Assembly (NCBI RefSeq): GCF_026151205.1
Contig: NC_087083.1
Span: 12,212,944-12,276,943, forward strand
DNA: 64,000 nucleotides
Direction of reading: 5' to 3'
Source: Bolinopsis microptera
Lineage: Eukaryota > Ctenophora > Tentaculata > Lobata > Bolinopsidae
Below, piece after piece: positions 55,420-64,000 of the stretch (position 1 is the first letter of the stretch; the number at the start of each line of letters is the position of its first letter). The notes beneath the pieces were generated by a model, which was not told the DNA's origin, ran no database searches, and saw only the letters and a program-made list of their open reading frames with translations. Made by a program: the position numbers and the translations under genes.

Positions 55420-56605
55420 GGTCTAAGGTAAAACAAGTAACAAAAGAAAAAAAGAAGGAAGTGAGGCAGACATATTATCGGTAAAGGTCCGTAAAATCTT
55501 CACAACGTAATCTCTGCTAAAAAGGTTTTAGTTGTATGTCGTATTTCCGACGGGGCTTGCCAAACCGCCATTCTACCTCAAAATCTAGTGTTATAATGAT
55601 TCTAGAAAGTTCCTACAATAATATTTGTACGAGTTTTATGAAGCATGTTTAAACGTATTACGTTACAGCCTGTTCTACGGAATTATGTTTACTGGCTTTG
55701 AAATTTGAGGAATGAAGATAAGGAAAAAACGGAGACTGAATATTCTTAGTTTTTGTGGAATATTTAAAACATATCTAACACATTGATAACATTTAAAGTA
55801 TTTAAGGTTTACTGCTGCAAATAATCACAACTTGTTGGTATTTCTTATATAGCGTCACTATAGCTACTTTCTTGTATTAGTAAGCTCTGAGTAAAATATG
55901 TCCCATTTCGTCAGAATGTTCTTGTACCTTCCAGCTGGGATAGTGTCTCAGTTAAATTAGTGGAGTCCATTTCTAACTGCTTTATTGTTTGTAGTTTAGT
56001 TCCACTGGATATAGTGGAGATCTTGCTTTACTAGAACTTAATTCAACTATCAAATATACTCACATAAAGTAAGTATCAATAAAACTTAGTATTTAAAGTA
56101 TCCGCCTTCGATTAAAGGATAAAAGTTATTTAGAATTCTAGTTTCGTTTTTGTATTTTATATTTCAATTACCTAAATACAGTATCTTTTAAGGAGTATGA
56201 TTACATTATCTTGTAATTCCCCTGACAATAATAATAAAATCAACTTTAAGTCATAGAAACAGAAACTGAATATTATAAGAGAACAATTAAAGTACATTTA
56301 ATATATTAAATCTATTCCGCATCCATTTCTTTTCACAGTCAATATACTTGTGATTAGACCTACATGCTGTGCATTGTCTTATCGTCATCTCATACCAAGT
56401 GTATAATTAATAAAATTTAAAGAACACAGTCTGCTCACTTAATCTATTCCAACTTATTGTAAGTTTTTATCCCAACTTATTGTAAGTTTTTCTAAGATAT
56501 CGTTAGTGAGTACTTGTACTAGTGTTATTCGTAAAAAGGAGAGGTTACCATACATTCCATCTTATGAGGTAACGGAACATTCTGCCATCTTCCAGTTGTA
56601 TCTTC
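55420..56605. other. no gene seen
   Basis: AT-rich noncoding sequence, possibly upstream or intronic to the preceding gene. Confidence 0.35.
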
Positions 56606-57311
56606 TCTGGTAAAGACTAGATTAGCGGAAAACGTTTCTAACCGCTTTAATGTCTTGTTCTGCTCAGCAGTTTTAGTCAATGAAACAAGAAATTCAATGA
56701 AACAAGAAATTTAATTTTAGCACATTTTACAGAATAAAAAGATGTAAAACAATTCATAAAATATAATGCCCATTTGGTGTATGACTTTTTGTCCTTGACT
56801 GCTAGTTTGGTTTTGGAAGGACAGGTAACTAACGGGGCAAGGAATGCGCGTGCCTGAAAGCTTTTGCACACACCGAAACGCTAGTTCAGTTAGGTTTTTA
56901 GAGACAGGGCTCATTTTAGGACTAGAAGAAATTTGTTAGTAGACATTACGGGGTTCTGTTTATAGTTGTTACTATAGGTTGCAGTCTTGTTGTGACAAAA
57001 AGTCTACACTAAAACATGCTTTAGTTTATATTGTGTGGTTCAAGGATATAAAATGTGGCTTCAAGGTGGATATTAAAGAGCTTGCGAAAGATTATGGCCT
57101 TTGTATCAATGGTTATAATAAGCTATAAATATCTTAAACTATACAGTGCTAATTAAAAATTTCTTTATACTTCATTCTCAGATTAGATTTAAAAATTCAA
57201 AAAATATACATTTATTTTATTAATACCTTCTCACACATTCTTTACTCACAGGACAAGACTTGGAAAACAGTAGCCTAGAGGAATTTAATTGAGATGTGTG
57301 TGAACAGCCAG

Positions 57312-60300
57312 TTATAATGTTTGGAAAATAATATTTGTGCAGTCAAAATCTTTTACGGTCCAATCAAGCAGGGCGTGGTTATGCTGATTGGCTAATAGCG
57401 CACTTTTAAGTTTTCCTCGCAAGCACATTACACTAGTAGTAAAGTCAGTCATTCTGAACTTTGGGGTTAAAATGTTAAAAATTTTGGTTGACCTAGTGTT
57501 GTGGTTGTCAGGTGGGTCTACCTGACAGATAAGAAGGCAGGGTTTCCTCGACGAACATGTGTAACCCTCATATAGGGATATTGGAGCACGGAATTTCATT
57601 ATCTTGTAGAGCTCGAGGTAACTGTGGTATGTATAGAGATTTTGTATAGCTAGAATATTATTATGCTTGAATATCGGTTTGGTGTGTTCTTTTATGAAAA
57701 ATTTTTGGTCAAGTTTCTGGTGTCCTATAGGCCTAGTACGTGCACAAGTCTTAAACTTATCAAGGTACGCCAGCCTATCACCAAATAGTACTCTGAGACA
57801 GTACTTCTGAGCAGTAAATATTGAGCTTATACGTTGCTTAGCTGCCCCACCCCATACAGATATACAGTAGGAAAGATGTGATTCGAACAGAGTATAATAT
57901 AATTGTTGATGTAGAAATTCTGGAAGGGAGCAGCGAAGTCTACATAAAGTGGATGTGGAATGATTTAGGGTTCGCTTAAGAGCTTTAATGTGATCTTCCC
58001 ATGATAGGTTCTCGTCAATTATAACACCCAGAAACTTTGCGGATGAAACCTTTTTGATTGGATAGTTGTCTATAGTTAGTACAGGTTCAGGGTGTGATAA
58101 AATCTCTGACTTAGAACCTGCCATGTTGGGTTTGAAGTGTATGTAGCAGCACTTGGACATGTTTATATGTAACTTATTCGCTCTCATATAAGACTGTAAT
58201 GATGACAAAAGCTCATTTCCTCGTTCATATGCCTCACGTTTTGTTTTGCCGACAACAAATATATTAGTATCATCAGCAAAGGTAACAAATGATCCTAGTT
58301 TAGAACTGTTTGTGATGTCGTTCATATAAAGAAGAAATAGGAGAGGTCCAAGAATTGAACCCTGTGGGACACCAAATTGAATAGATAGGGTATCTGATTT
58401 TTCTCCTACAACTTCAGTGTATTGTTGCCTGTTTGTTAAGTAGCTTTTTATGAGGTTATTTGCAACTCCTCTCACTCCACATCCCTCTAATTTTATAAGA
58501 AGTGTTGAATGATCGATGGTGTCAAAAGCTTTGCTAAGGTCAATGAATATTCCTAAAACATGATTCTTAAGTTTAAGAGATTTCGTAATTAAATCTACAG
58601 AGTAATTGACTGCATGCGATGTAGAGTGAGATTTCCTAAATCCAAACTGTGTCTTCGATATAACTCCCTGGGAGCTAACAAATCCGTATATTCTAGAATA
58701 TATGAGCTTTTCAAAGATCTTACCGAAGACGGACAGTGTGGAGATAGGACGGTAGTTCTCGATTTCTTCTGGGTTACCTTTCTTATATACAGGTGTTATT
58801 TTACCAGTTTTCAGGACATCAGGAAATATACCTTGGGTCATAAGGATATTGAAGTAATTCGATAATACAGGTGCAATTACATGAGATGACTTTTTTATTA
58901 CACTTATGGGAATGTCACTGGCTTTACCATTTTCGAACTCTCTTATGATTTTCAATATTTCGTTCGAGGAGCAATCTTCTAACCTAATATTTTTTTCATT
59001 TCTTGGGTTCAGGAAGTCATAGAAAGTTTTCATGGGTAATATAGGCAGGCCATTAGATAGATTATTCAGTGTCTCATTCAGCTTTGGTGCAATAGAGACA
59101 AACCAAGCATTGAATCCATTAGCAATTGCTCTTCTATCAACTATTCTTTGGTTATCAATGATAAATGGGGGCTTGGTTTGCCTCTTCTTTTTGCCTCTGA
59201 GTTCGTTAATAATTTGCCAGGTTTTCTTGCTGTTTTCACAGTTGTTTAGAATTTCGTTACAGTAATGCCAACGTTTGGCAGCTTTAATGATAGCTTTGAG
59301 CATCCTACGATAATCACTAAATACTTGGTATAGCAAGATATTACCACCAGGGTTCTTATTGGTAACGGTGTCAGACCACTCCTTACGTAGTTCATGCTTT
59401 CTTTCTACAGACTGGATGATACTGTCTGTAATCCATGGGTTAAGTTTGGGAGTTCTTTTTGTCACTTTCGGTACCTCCAGTTTGCAGTGTTTGTCAAGTG
59501 TCTGGTCAAAACATGCCGTAAACTCATCAAATTTTGTTGAAGGAGTGAGCTGGTTTACCTTTACCTCAAGTTCAGTTACAAAGCTTTTCAATTTGGAACT
59601 TGAGTAATCATAATAGCGGACATGTTTCTGAGGCTCTGTACTGCGAGGGGTCTTTACTGAAGTGAAGGTAAATATAGGGGCATGCTCACCAAGCCGTTCT
59701 TCAATAACACCTGATAAGACTATATTCTCAATTTTATTTGTTAAAATGTTATCGATGCAGGAACTTTTACAGTTTTGACGAAAATGTGTTGCAATGGAGA
59801 TAGTCGGGTAAAAGCCGTTTCTGTATAAAGTATCCTCAAAGAGCTGGGAACTGGTAGAAATATTAAGTATGTTTGAGTTAAAGTCTCCCAACAAATTGAC
59901 AGTTTTCCCATTTAGCTGCTTTGCAGGTAGTTCCAGGGTTTCACAAAAGCTATCAAAGCAGCCATTAGGGGGTCGGTAAATGACTCCATGAACAATTTTG
60001 CTGCCTGCGCTATCTGTGGTTTCAACAAAGAGGCTCTCAATATTTGTAGTACAGTGTGATACGTTTTCTAAGACCACAGTATTTAAATGGTCAGATACAT
60101 AGAGTGCAACACCTGTGCCTTTTTTCTTACCTGCCAATGTTTCTTGATAGAATCCTGTGTATGATGGAATTTGGTACAGGCCCTGCTGTGCAGGATCAGT
60201 ATTGGTTTCAGCAAGACCAATCATATCAAACGAGTGCCCTATACTTTTGAGTTCAATTAGGAAGCTATCAAAGTTAGATGCGTTTCCATCTATATTGTAG

Positions 60301-60677
60301 AATAAAGTTGATAACATAGATTTTTTTGAGGAATTGAGCTGCTTGATTGCATTTAAGAACTCGAGTTTAGAGTAGCGACGGCAACGTTCAAGTACAAGGG
60401 CGTATGATGCAATTAAGGCATCTTCCTGGTTTCTATTATCATAAAATCTATCAGAATCTATAGATTCCTCATCAGATGGAAATGGGCAGTACCGTTCCTC
60501 TGCAGAACTGGCACACTCGCAGCACATCCATAGTCCATTTTTGCATGAGTATTTAGCTGATTTGAAACACTTAGTATGGATGGCATTATTACAGTTTTCA
60601 CACTCTAGTAAAGGTTGTCCGATGTTAATAGATCTACTACATGGCTCACACACATCTTTAATCATTTTCATAATCAT
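57312..60677 (-). CDS. LINE ORF2: PHD finger, APE endonuclease, reverse transcriptase
   Basis: 1121 codons. PHD-like finger at residues about 9-55 (CEPCSRS, CENCNNAIHTKC, WMCCEC). APE endonuclease at about 115-335 (FYNIDGNASNFDSFL, LAETNTD, GVIYRPPNG, LLGDFNSN, SCIDNILTN, GEHAPIF). RT at about 620-880 (ITPVYKKGNPEEIENYRPIS, FIDLSKAFDTIDH, GVPQGSILGPLLFLLYMNDI, TFADDTNIFVVG, SAKFLGVIIDENLSWEDH). It is the counterpart of 12876-16307 in every domain, at a similar length. The start lies 5 bases after the ORF1 stop (TAG TAAAA ATG), so translation by reinitiation is likely. No RNase H. CR1/Jockey-like group. No disabling mutation seen. Confidence 0.92.
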   Translation of the reverse strand: MIMKMIKDVCEPCSRSINIGQPLLECENCNNAIHTKCFKSAKYSCKNGLWMCCECASSAEERYCPFPSDEESIDSDRFYDNRNQEDALIASYALVLERCRRYSKLEFLNAIKQLNSSKKSMLSTLFYNIDGNASNFDSFLIELKSIGHSFDMIGLAETNTDPAQQGLYQIPSYTGFYQETLAGKKKGTGVALYVSDHLNTVVLENVSHCTTNIESLFVETTDSAGSKIVHGVIYRPPNGCFDSFCETLELPAKQLNGKTVNLLGDFNSNILNISTSSQLFEDTLYRNGFYPTISIATHFRQNCKSSCIDNILTNKIENIVLSGVIEERLGEHAPIFTFTSVKTPRSTEPQKHVRYYDYSSSKLKSFVTELEVKVNQLTPSTKFDEFTACFDQTLDKHCKLEVPKVTKRTPKLNPWITDSIIQSVERKHELRKEWSDTVTNKNPGGNILLYQVFSDYRRMLKAIIKAAKRWHYCNEILNNCENSKKTWQIINELRGKKKRQTKPPFIIDNQRIVDRRAIANGFNAWFVSIAPKLNETLNNLSNGLPILPMKTFYDFLNPRNEKNIRLEDCSSNEILKIIREFENGKASDIPISVIKKSSHVIAPVLSNYFNILMTQGIFPDVLKTGKITPVYKKGNPEEIENYRPISTLSVFGKIFEKLIYSRIYGFVSSQGVISKTQFGFRKSHSTSHAVNYSVDLITKSLKLKNHVLGIFIDLSKAFDTIDHSTLLIKLEGCGVRGVANNLIKSYLTNRQQYTEVVGEKSDTLSIQFGVPQGSILGPLLFLLYMNDITNSSKLGSFVTFADDTNIFVVGKTKREAYERGNELLSSLQSYMRANKLHINMSKCCYIHFKPNMAGSKSEILSHPEPVLTIDNYPIKKVSSAKFLGVIIDENLSWEDHIKALKRTLNHSTSTLCRLRCSLPEFLHQQLYYTLFESHLSYCISVWGGAAKQRISSIFTAQKYCLRVLFGDRLAYLDKFKTCARTRPIGHQKLDQKFFIKEHTKPIFKHNNILAIQNLYTYHSYLELYKIMKFRAPISLYEGYTCSSRKPCLLICQVDPPDNHNTRSTKIFNILTPKFRMTDFTTSVMCLRGKLKSALLANQHNHALLDWTVKDFDCTNIIFQTL

Positions 60678-60682
60678 TTTTA

Positions 60683-62821
60683 CTAAGTGGGGTTGTTAGA
60701 CCCCACTGACTGGTTGTGTTTTCCACGTCTTGTCCGCTCTTGCCTCTCTCTCACATACACCCAATGCTTCACACATCTCACAAATTTGGTAATACCATAA
60801 ACTCCTAAATGAATATCATCACCACCTCTGGTCAGGTTGGTGGCAAGGAGTCCCCTACTATCTAAGAAGTGGCCAACTCCAAGGTGCCACACACTCTGGT
60901 TGAAGTTGGCACTTAACATTTCTCCAACAAGCCGATTGAAGGTCATAATGTTTTTGTTCATTTGAGGCAATCTTGATGGGAGGACTGCTGCGACGAATAT
61001 TTTGATACTTGGGCAGAGCTTTCTTATCTGTTGAATCTTCAAGTGGAGAACGTCAACCAGCTGATGGATTTCATTCTCTCCTCTAAGGTTTTCTACCCGG
61101 AGGTCATTGGTACCACAAACGATAACAACGTTGCTGTACCCAATGCAGCGACAAGGGTCAATCAAACTGACTTTACCTGCCTTGACTCTTTCACCAGGGA
61201 AAGACTGGCCCATAGTACCAGCACCACACCCAAACTTGATTGTTTTGGTGTTCGAATCTCCCATAATGAGCGTGCTTCTTTTGAATTTGTTGTTAATGGC
61301 TCTAAGGGTAATGGAAAATCGTCCGTGTATGGCCGGGTTGACTTCAGTTTTTTGGGTGGCCTTGATTCCATGCTTGAACCAAGCTTGTGAGGAACGAGTC
61401 ATAATATAGGCCGAGTTGGATTCCAGGGACATTTCAGTCATTTTTGTAGGTGAATGGCCTTCATGGACAGGTACAAAGCTTATCTTTCTTACTTCTCCTA
61501 TTGAAATTGTGGCTATTTCGGAGTCAGCAAGTATTTCTTGCTCATCGTCACAGTGGAAGGGTAACATGCTTTCCTCAACCCCAGTGCTAGGAGGGAAGTA
61601 GTTTATGAGCACAGAGTTAGGCTTGTGTGTAAGTTTGCACTGGGAGGTGACTCTATCAATAGCAGCTGCTAATGGTGGTGGGATGGCTGGAGAGGAGGGG
61701 GCGTTTGTGTCTCCAGAGTATGTGTAGCTTTCTCCATATTTAAGGACTGACCTTCCGTTCATCTGGCTGAACTTACCAGCTTCTTTGCACTCAGTCAGAA
61801 AACTGGTGACCTCATCAAGCAGATTTTTGTCTAGGATGTCTACTTGGTAGTCCTTAATCGGCGGCATTACACATTTGGGGAGGGCTACTGTTGACCTCAT
61901 CTCTTGTTTGACTGCTGCTGGAGGGCCCATTTGAGGGCTTCTGGATTTTTGGAAGGAGTAAATCTCTTCACTAAGTTGCGACAGTCTTGACTCAAGTGAA
62001 GATATCTCCACGGTGGGTATGCTGTTGGATACAGCACTCGAGATGGCATCAGATACAGCTTGGATGTTTTTGCTGTAGTCGACGCTAAACTTGAGAGCTT
62101 CATCCAATTTAGACGCGGTGCTGCTGTTTGGCTTGGGATGGATTGATGTGAAGCACCATGGACATTCCCAGTACTGAAGGATGGCATCAAGACCAATCTG
62201 TTGTGGGGAGCCACTTGTAATCTGGTTTGCTCCCTTGAGGTTGCTGCAGGAGGCGTGCCAATGCTGAGAGCATCTGCAACATTTGAGAAGCCATTCTTTG
62301 CCCTCAGAGCTTGCTCGACAGGGGCAGTTACCTTTAATGGCACGTTGCTTTGGACTTCCTTGATCTTTTTCTTCTTCTTCTGTATGGAAGGGTGGGAACG
62401 GTTTGTAAATAGGGCTCATAGGGCTATGAGGACTATCTCTTAGGCCACCAGGGTCGATTATGAGGCTTGGACTAATTTTTAGGGTCAGAGATGTAGGTGG
62501 CTGTAATGTTGATGGTCCCGGTGAAGCAACAGTAAGCTTTTCAGTTGGCAGACTGTTTGATCTTCGCCGTCCTGAGATGTTGGCTGCAGGGTTCTTCTGA
62601 TTAGCCTTGCTTGTGAGGGGGCTCTTTCTGTGAAGATGATTAGTCACTTTAGGGGAATGAGGTGGAGTAGCCTTAGCCTTAACAGATGCTGCAGGAGAGG
62701 TGTTTCTGGGCGAGCGTCTGTTTTGTGGTGGTGGTGTTGGAATTCTCTTCATGACTGTGGATTGATCACGGGGATGTGCTGAGTGCCCTCTGGGCTGCCA
62801 CCACCGGCGAATTAGCTGCAC
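60683..62821 (-). CDS. LINE ORF1: PHD-like finger, AlkB-like dioxygenase, SGNH esterase
   Basis: 712 codons. Residues 1-160: basic, Pro/Ser-rich, probably RNA-binding. About 164-235: PHD-like finger (CPCRASSEGKEWLLKCCRC, HWHASC, WECPWC). About 240-300: coiled coil (SSLESRLSQLSEEIYSFQ), likely for multimers. About 317-510: AlkB-type 2OG-Fe(II) oxygenase with the lid-like YGESYTYSGD, metal ligands HCD in LPFHCDDE and H in FKHGI, and 2-oxoglutarate arginines in RFSITLR. About 517-677: SGNH hydrolase with GDSN, VCGTNDLR and DDIHLG. Esterase ORF1s are known from CR1-type LINEs; the dioxygenase is the unusual part. AlkB enzymes remove methyl groups from N1-A or N3-C in DNA or RNA. Action on the element's own RNA or cDNA is inference. 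All catalytic residues are present. Confidence 0.9.
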   Translation of the reverse strand: MQLIRRWWQPRGHSAHPRDQSTVMKRIPTPPPQNRRSPRNTSPAASVKAKATPPHSPKVTNHLHRKSPLTSKANQKNPAANISGRRRSNSLPTEKLTVASPGPSTLQPPTSLTLKISPSLIIDPGGLRDSPHSPMSPIYKPFPPFHTEEEEKDQGSPKQRAIKGNCPCRASSEGKEWLLKCCRCSQHWHASCSNLKGANQITSGSPQQIGLDAILQYWECPWCFTSIHPKPNSSTASKLDEALKFSVDYSKNIQAVSDAISSAVSNSIPTVEISSLESRLSQLSEEIYSFQKSRSPQMGPPAAVKQEMRSTVALPKCVMPPIKDYQVDILDKNLLDEVTSFLTECKEAGKFSQMNGRSVLKYGESYTYSGDTNAPSSPAIPPPLAAAIDRVTSQCKLTHKPNSVLINYFPPSTGVEESMLPFHCDDEQEILADSEIATISIGEVRKISFVPVHEGHSPTKMTEMSLESNSAYIMTRSSQAWFKHGIKATQKTEVNPAIHGRFSITLRAINNKFKRSTLIMGDSNTKTIKFGCGAGTMGQSFPGERVKAGKVSLIDPCRCIGYSNVVIVCGTNDLRVENLRGENEIHQLVDVLHLKIQQIRKLCPSIKIFVAAVLPSRLPQMNKNIMTFNRLVGEMLSANFNQSVWHLGVGHFLDSRGLLATNLTRGGDDIHLGVYGITKFVRCVKHWVYVRERQERTRRGKHNQSVGSNNPT

Positions 62822-62847
62822 CTCAAATTATTTGTTATATAGTAGTC

Positions 62848-64000
62848 CAGCAAGATAAACAGATTGATGACAGCGTCGTACTCGTCAAAAGTTTATTTTG
62901 TTCTTAAATCTACTGCTATTTATTCTCATCTGAGAGTGCAAACTCTCTCTTTTCTGATTGATTGTTCTGGTATTGTTTGCAATTCTGATGGTTCCAAATT
63001 ATCTTAGAGGCAATATTTATAAAAAAAAGTTGTACGGTACAGTCCGCAACAAATTTTTATTACAACGAAAATTTTGTAATGATCAGTGTCTAATATCACA
63101 TATCATCTTCATCAGAACGGGGTGAAACCTGGTTTCGGTTTCTTCACGTTCTTGTTGACGATCTTGACTGTCGTAGTTGTTTCTCTCTGGTAAAGACTGG
63201 TAAAGACTAGATCAGCGGAACACATTTCTAACCGCTTTAATGTCTTGTTCTGCTCAGTAGTTTTAGTGTCCAGCAATATAAACAGATTGATGATAGTGTC
63301 GTACTCGTCAATAGTTTATTTTGTTCTTAAATCTACTGCTATTATTCTCTTCTGAGAGTGCAAACTCTCTCTTTTCTGATTGATTGTTCTAGAATATCCC
63401 ATTTTGTGATAGACTGATACCTCTCAGTATGATCGACATTAAATTTGTGCTAACTTTTAAATTGGCACACAAATTACATGTAATTATGTCATCATTGGAA
63501 GGATTCGCTCGATAAATGCCGTCAACAGCATTAGCTACTTGGTCAACGATGTAACCAATACTTCGATTTGCTCTTTTAGCAACTTGCAGAAGTTCTGTCA
63601 ACCGTGGTACATTATTTTCTGTCAAAGCGTCCAGCAGTCTTTGGTGAAACGTCAGCTTCTTATTGCAAGCCGTCAATTTCTTTGTTAGATTAAATGCTGC
63701 AAGTCTTTCCCTTTCTTCTAAAAGTTTAACACTTTTGAGAGTGCAAACTCTCTCTTTTCTGATTGATTGTTCTCTTATTGTTTGCAATTCTCATGGTTCC
63801 AAATTCTCTTAGAGGCAATATTTATAAAAAGAAGTTGTACGGTACAGTCCACAACAAATTTTTATTACAACGAAAATTTTGTAATGATCAGTGTCTAATA
63901 TCACATATCATCTTCATCAGAACGGGGTGAAACCTGGTTTCGGTTTCTTCACGTTCTTGTTGACAATCTTGACTGTCATGTCAATCTCGTCATCAAGTCG
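62848..64000. repeat. local duplications downstream of the LINE
   Basis: The 37-bp passage GAGAGTGCAAACTCTCTCTT... to GATTGATTGTTCT occurs at about 62932, 63353 and 63737. The stretch 62932-63175 is repeated at 63737-63990 with few differences. The stretch 62848-62968 is repeated at 63270-63388. The stretch 56606-56678 is repeated at 63202-63270. The unit includes a near-palindrome (ACAAATTTTTATTACAACGA and following). The last copy runs off the window. Confidence 0.8.
63389..63787 (-). CDS. unrecognised helical ORF between direct repeats
   Basis: 132 codons from ATG at 63787 to a stop at 63389: MQTIREQSIRKERVCTLKSV, LLEERERLAAFNLTKKL, LTFHQRLLDALTENNVPRL, VDQVANAVDGIYRANPSNDD, ITCNLCANLKVSTNL. 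It is predicted mostly helical, with a CxxC near the end. Its first about 17 codons come from the 37-bp repeated passage, which also lies at the other edge, so the segment is bracketed by repeats. It could be an exon of a locally duplicated gene or the cargo of a repeat. No family recognised. Confidence 0.35.
   Translation of the reverse strand: MQTIREQSIRKERVCTLKSVKLLEERERLAAFNLTKKLTACNKKLTFHQRLLDALTENNVPRLTELLQVAKRANRSIGYIVDQVANAVDGIYRANPSNDDIITCNLCANLKVSTNLMSIILRGISLSQNGIF

Larger units (their letters stand above)
56679..62842 (-). mobile_element. full-length AlkB-type LINE, both ORFs open
   Basis: The limits come from an uninterrupted duplicate of the target at 63202-63400. Sequence up to TTTTAGTC (56678) and from TAGTCCAGCAAG (62843) is adjacent there. 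TAGTC is present on both sides, a likely 5-bp target duplication. The element is about 6.16 kb: a 5' UTR of about 20 bp (possibly slightly truncated), ORF1 of 712 codons, a 5-base gap, ORF2 of 1121 codons, a 3' UTR of about 630 bp and a tail of two 17-bp units (on the minus strand GAATTTCTTGTTTCATT). Neither ORF has a lesion, so it looks recent and possibly competent for transposition. Confidence 0.85.

Noticed and set aside
62930-64000. Direct repeats as LTRs of an LTR retrotransposon
   Set aside because: The enclosed DNA is only about 550 bp, has no gag/pol or primer-binding site, and the copies differ in extent; local duplication explains them better.
1-64000. tRNA or rRNA genes
   Set aside because: By eye I found no cloverleaf with matching A and B boxes and no rRNA-like stretch; a covariance-model scan would be needed to exclude them.

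Overview
The window looks like nuclear DNA of an invertebrate metazoan. It is AT-rich, its genes are split by GT-AG introns, and most of its length is transposable elements and simple repeats. The gene content (a J-protein, a ZP-N-only secreted protein, an LDLa-rich 7TM receptor of the LGR/GRL101 type) and the mix of Penelope-like, CR1/Jockey-like, RTE-like and LTR elements would fit a cnidarian or a similar marine invertebrate. That placement is inference.

Layout. 1-5.4 kb: MITEs and gene-free DNA. 5.4-8.4 kb (+): four exons of a DnaJ/HSP40 gene. 9.4-17.3 kb (+): a Penelope-like element (PLE) split between its reverse transcriptase and its GIY-YIG endonuclease by a 5'-truncated LINE; the two elements are fused in frame into one 1144-codon ORF. 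17.6-20.4 kb: retroelement and MITE remnants, including an 834-bp element in a TTAA duplication. 20.67-21.36 kb (+): a two-exon secreted ZP-N protein. 21.6-23.4 kb: a block made only of simple repeats but bounded by inverted repeats and a 6-bp target duplication. 24-28 kb: a Gag-like fragment, a fold-back MITE, and a very diverged array in which one motif recurs about every 150 bp. 28.9-29.2 kb: a copied receptor 3' end between direct repeats. 30.1-30.7 kb (-): an acidic-repeat ORF. 32.26-36.35 kb (-): a three-exon LDLa-rich GPCR with a phase-matched probable cassette exon. 37-40 kb: an LTR-element relic and a second acidic-repeat ORF. 40.7-45.3 kb (-): a nearly complete APE-type LINE with one stop and one frameshift. 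46.9-52.2 kb: RTE relic, microsatellites, a dense MITE cluster and a large inverted repeat. 52.7-53.7 kb (-): an ORF1 remnant of the AlkB LINE family. 54.7-55.4 kb (-): probable exons of an unrecognised small gene. 56.68-62.84 kb (-): a full-length LINE with both ORFs open. 62.8-64 kb: locally duplicated DNA that includes the uninterrupted version of that LINE's target.

Main point. The LINE family present as a complete copy (56.7-62.8 kb), a truncated copy inside the PLE (11.4-16.7 kb) and an N-terminal relic (52.7-53.7 kb) has an unusual ORF1: PHD-like zinc finger, coiled coil, AlkB-like 2OG-Fe(II) dioxygenase with HxD...H and RX5R, then an SGNH esterase. ORF2 is PHD finger, APE endonuclease, reverse transcriptase. 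The ORFs are coupled by a 4-base ATGA overlap in one copy and a 5-base gap in the other. The dioxygenase suggests that the element repairs or edits methylated nucleic acid, comparable to the AlkB domains of some plant RNA viruses. I do not recall a described LINE with this layout but cannot search.
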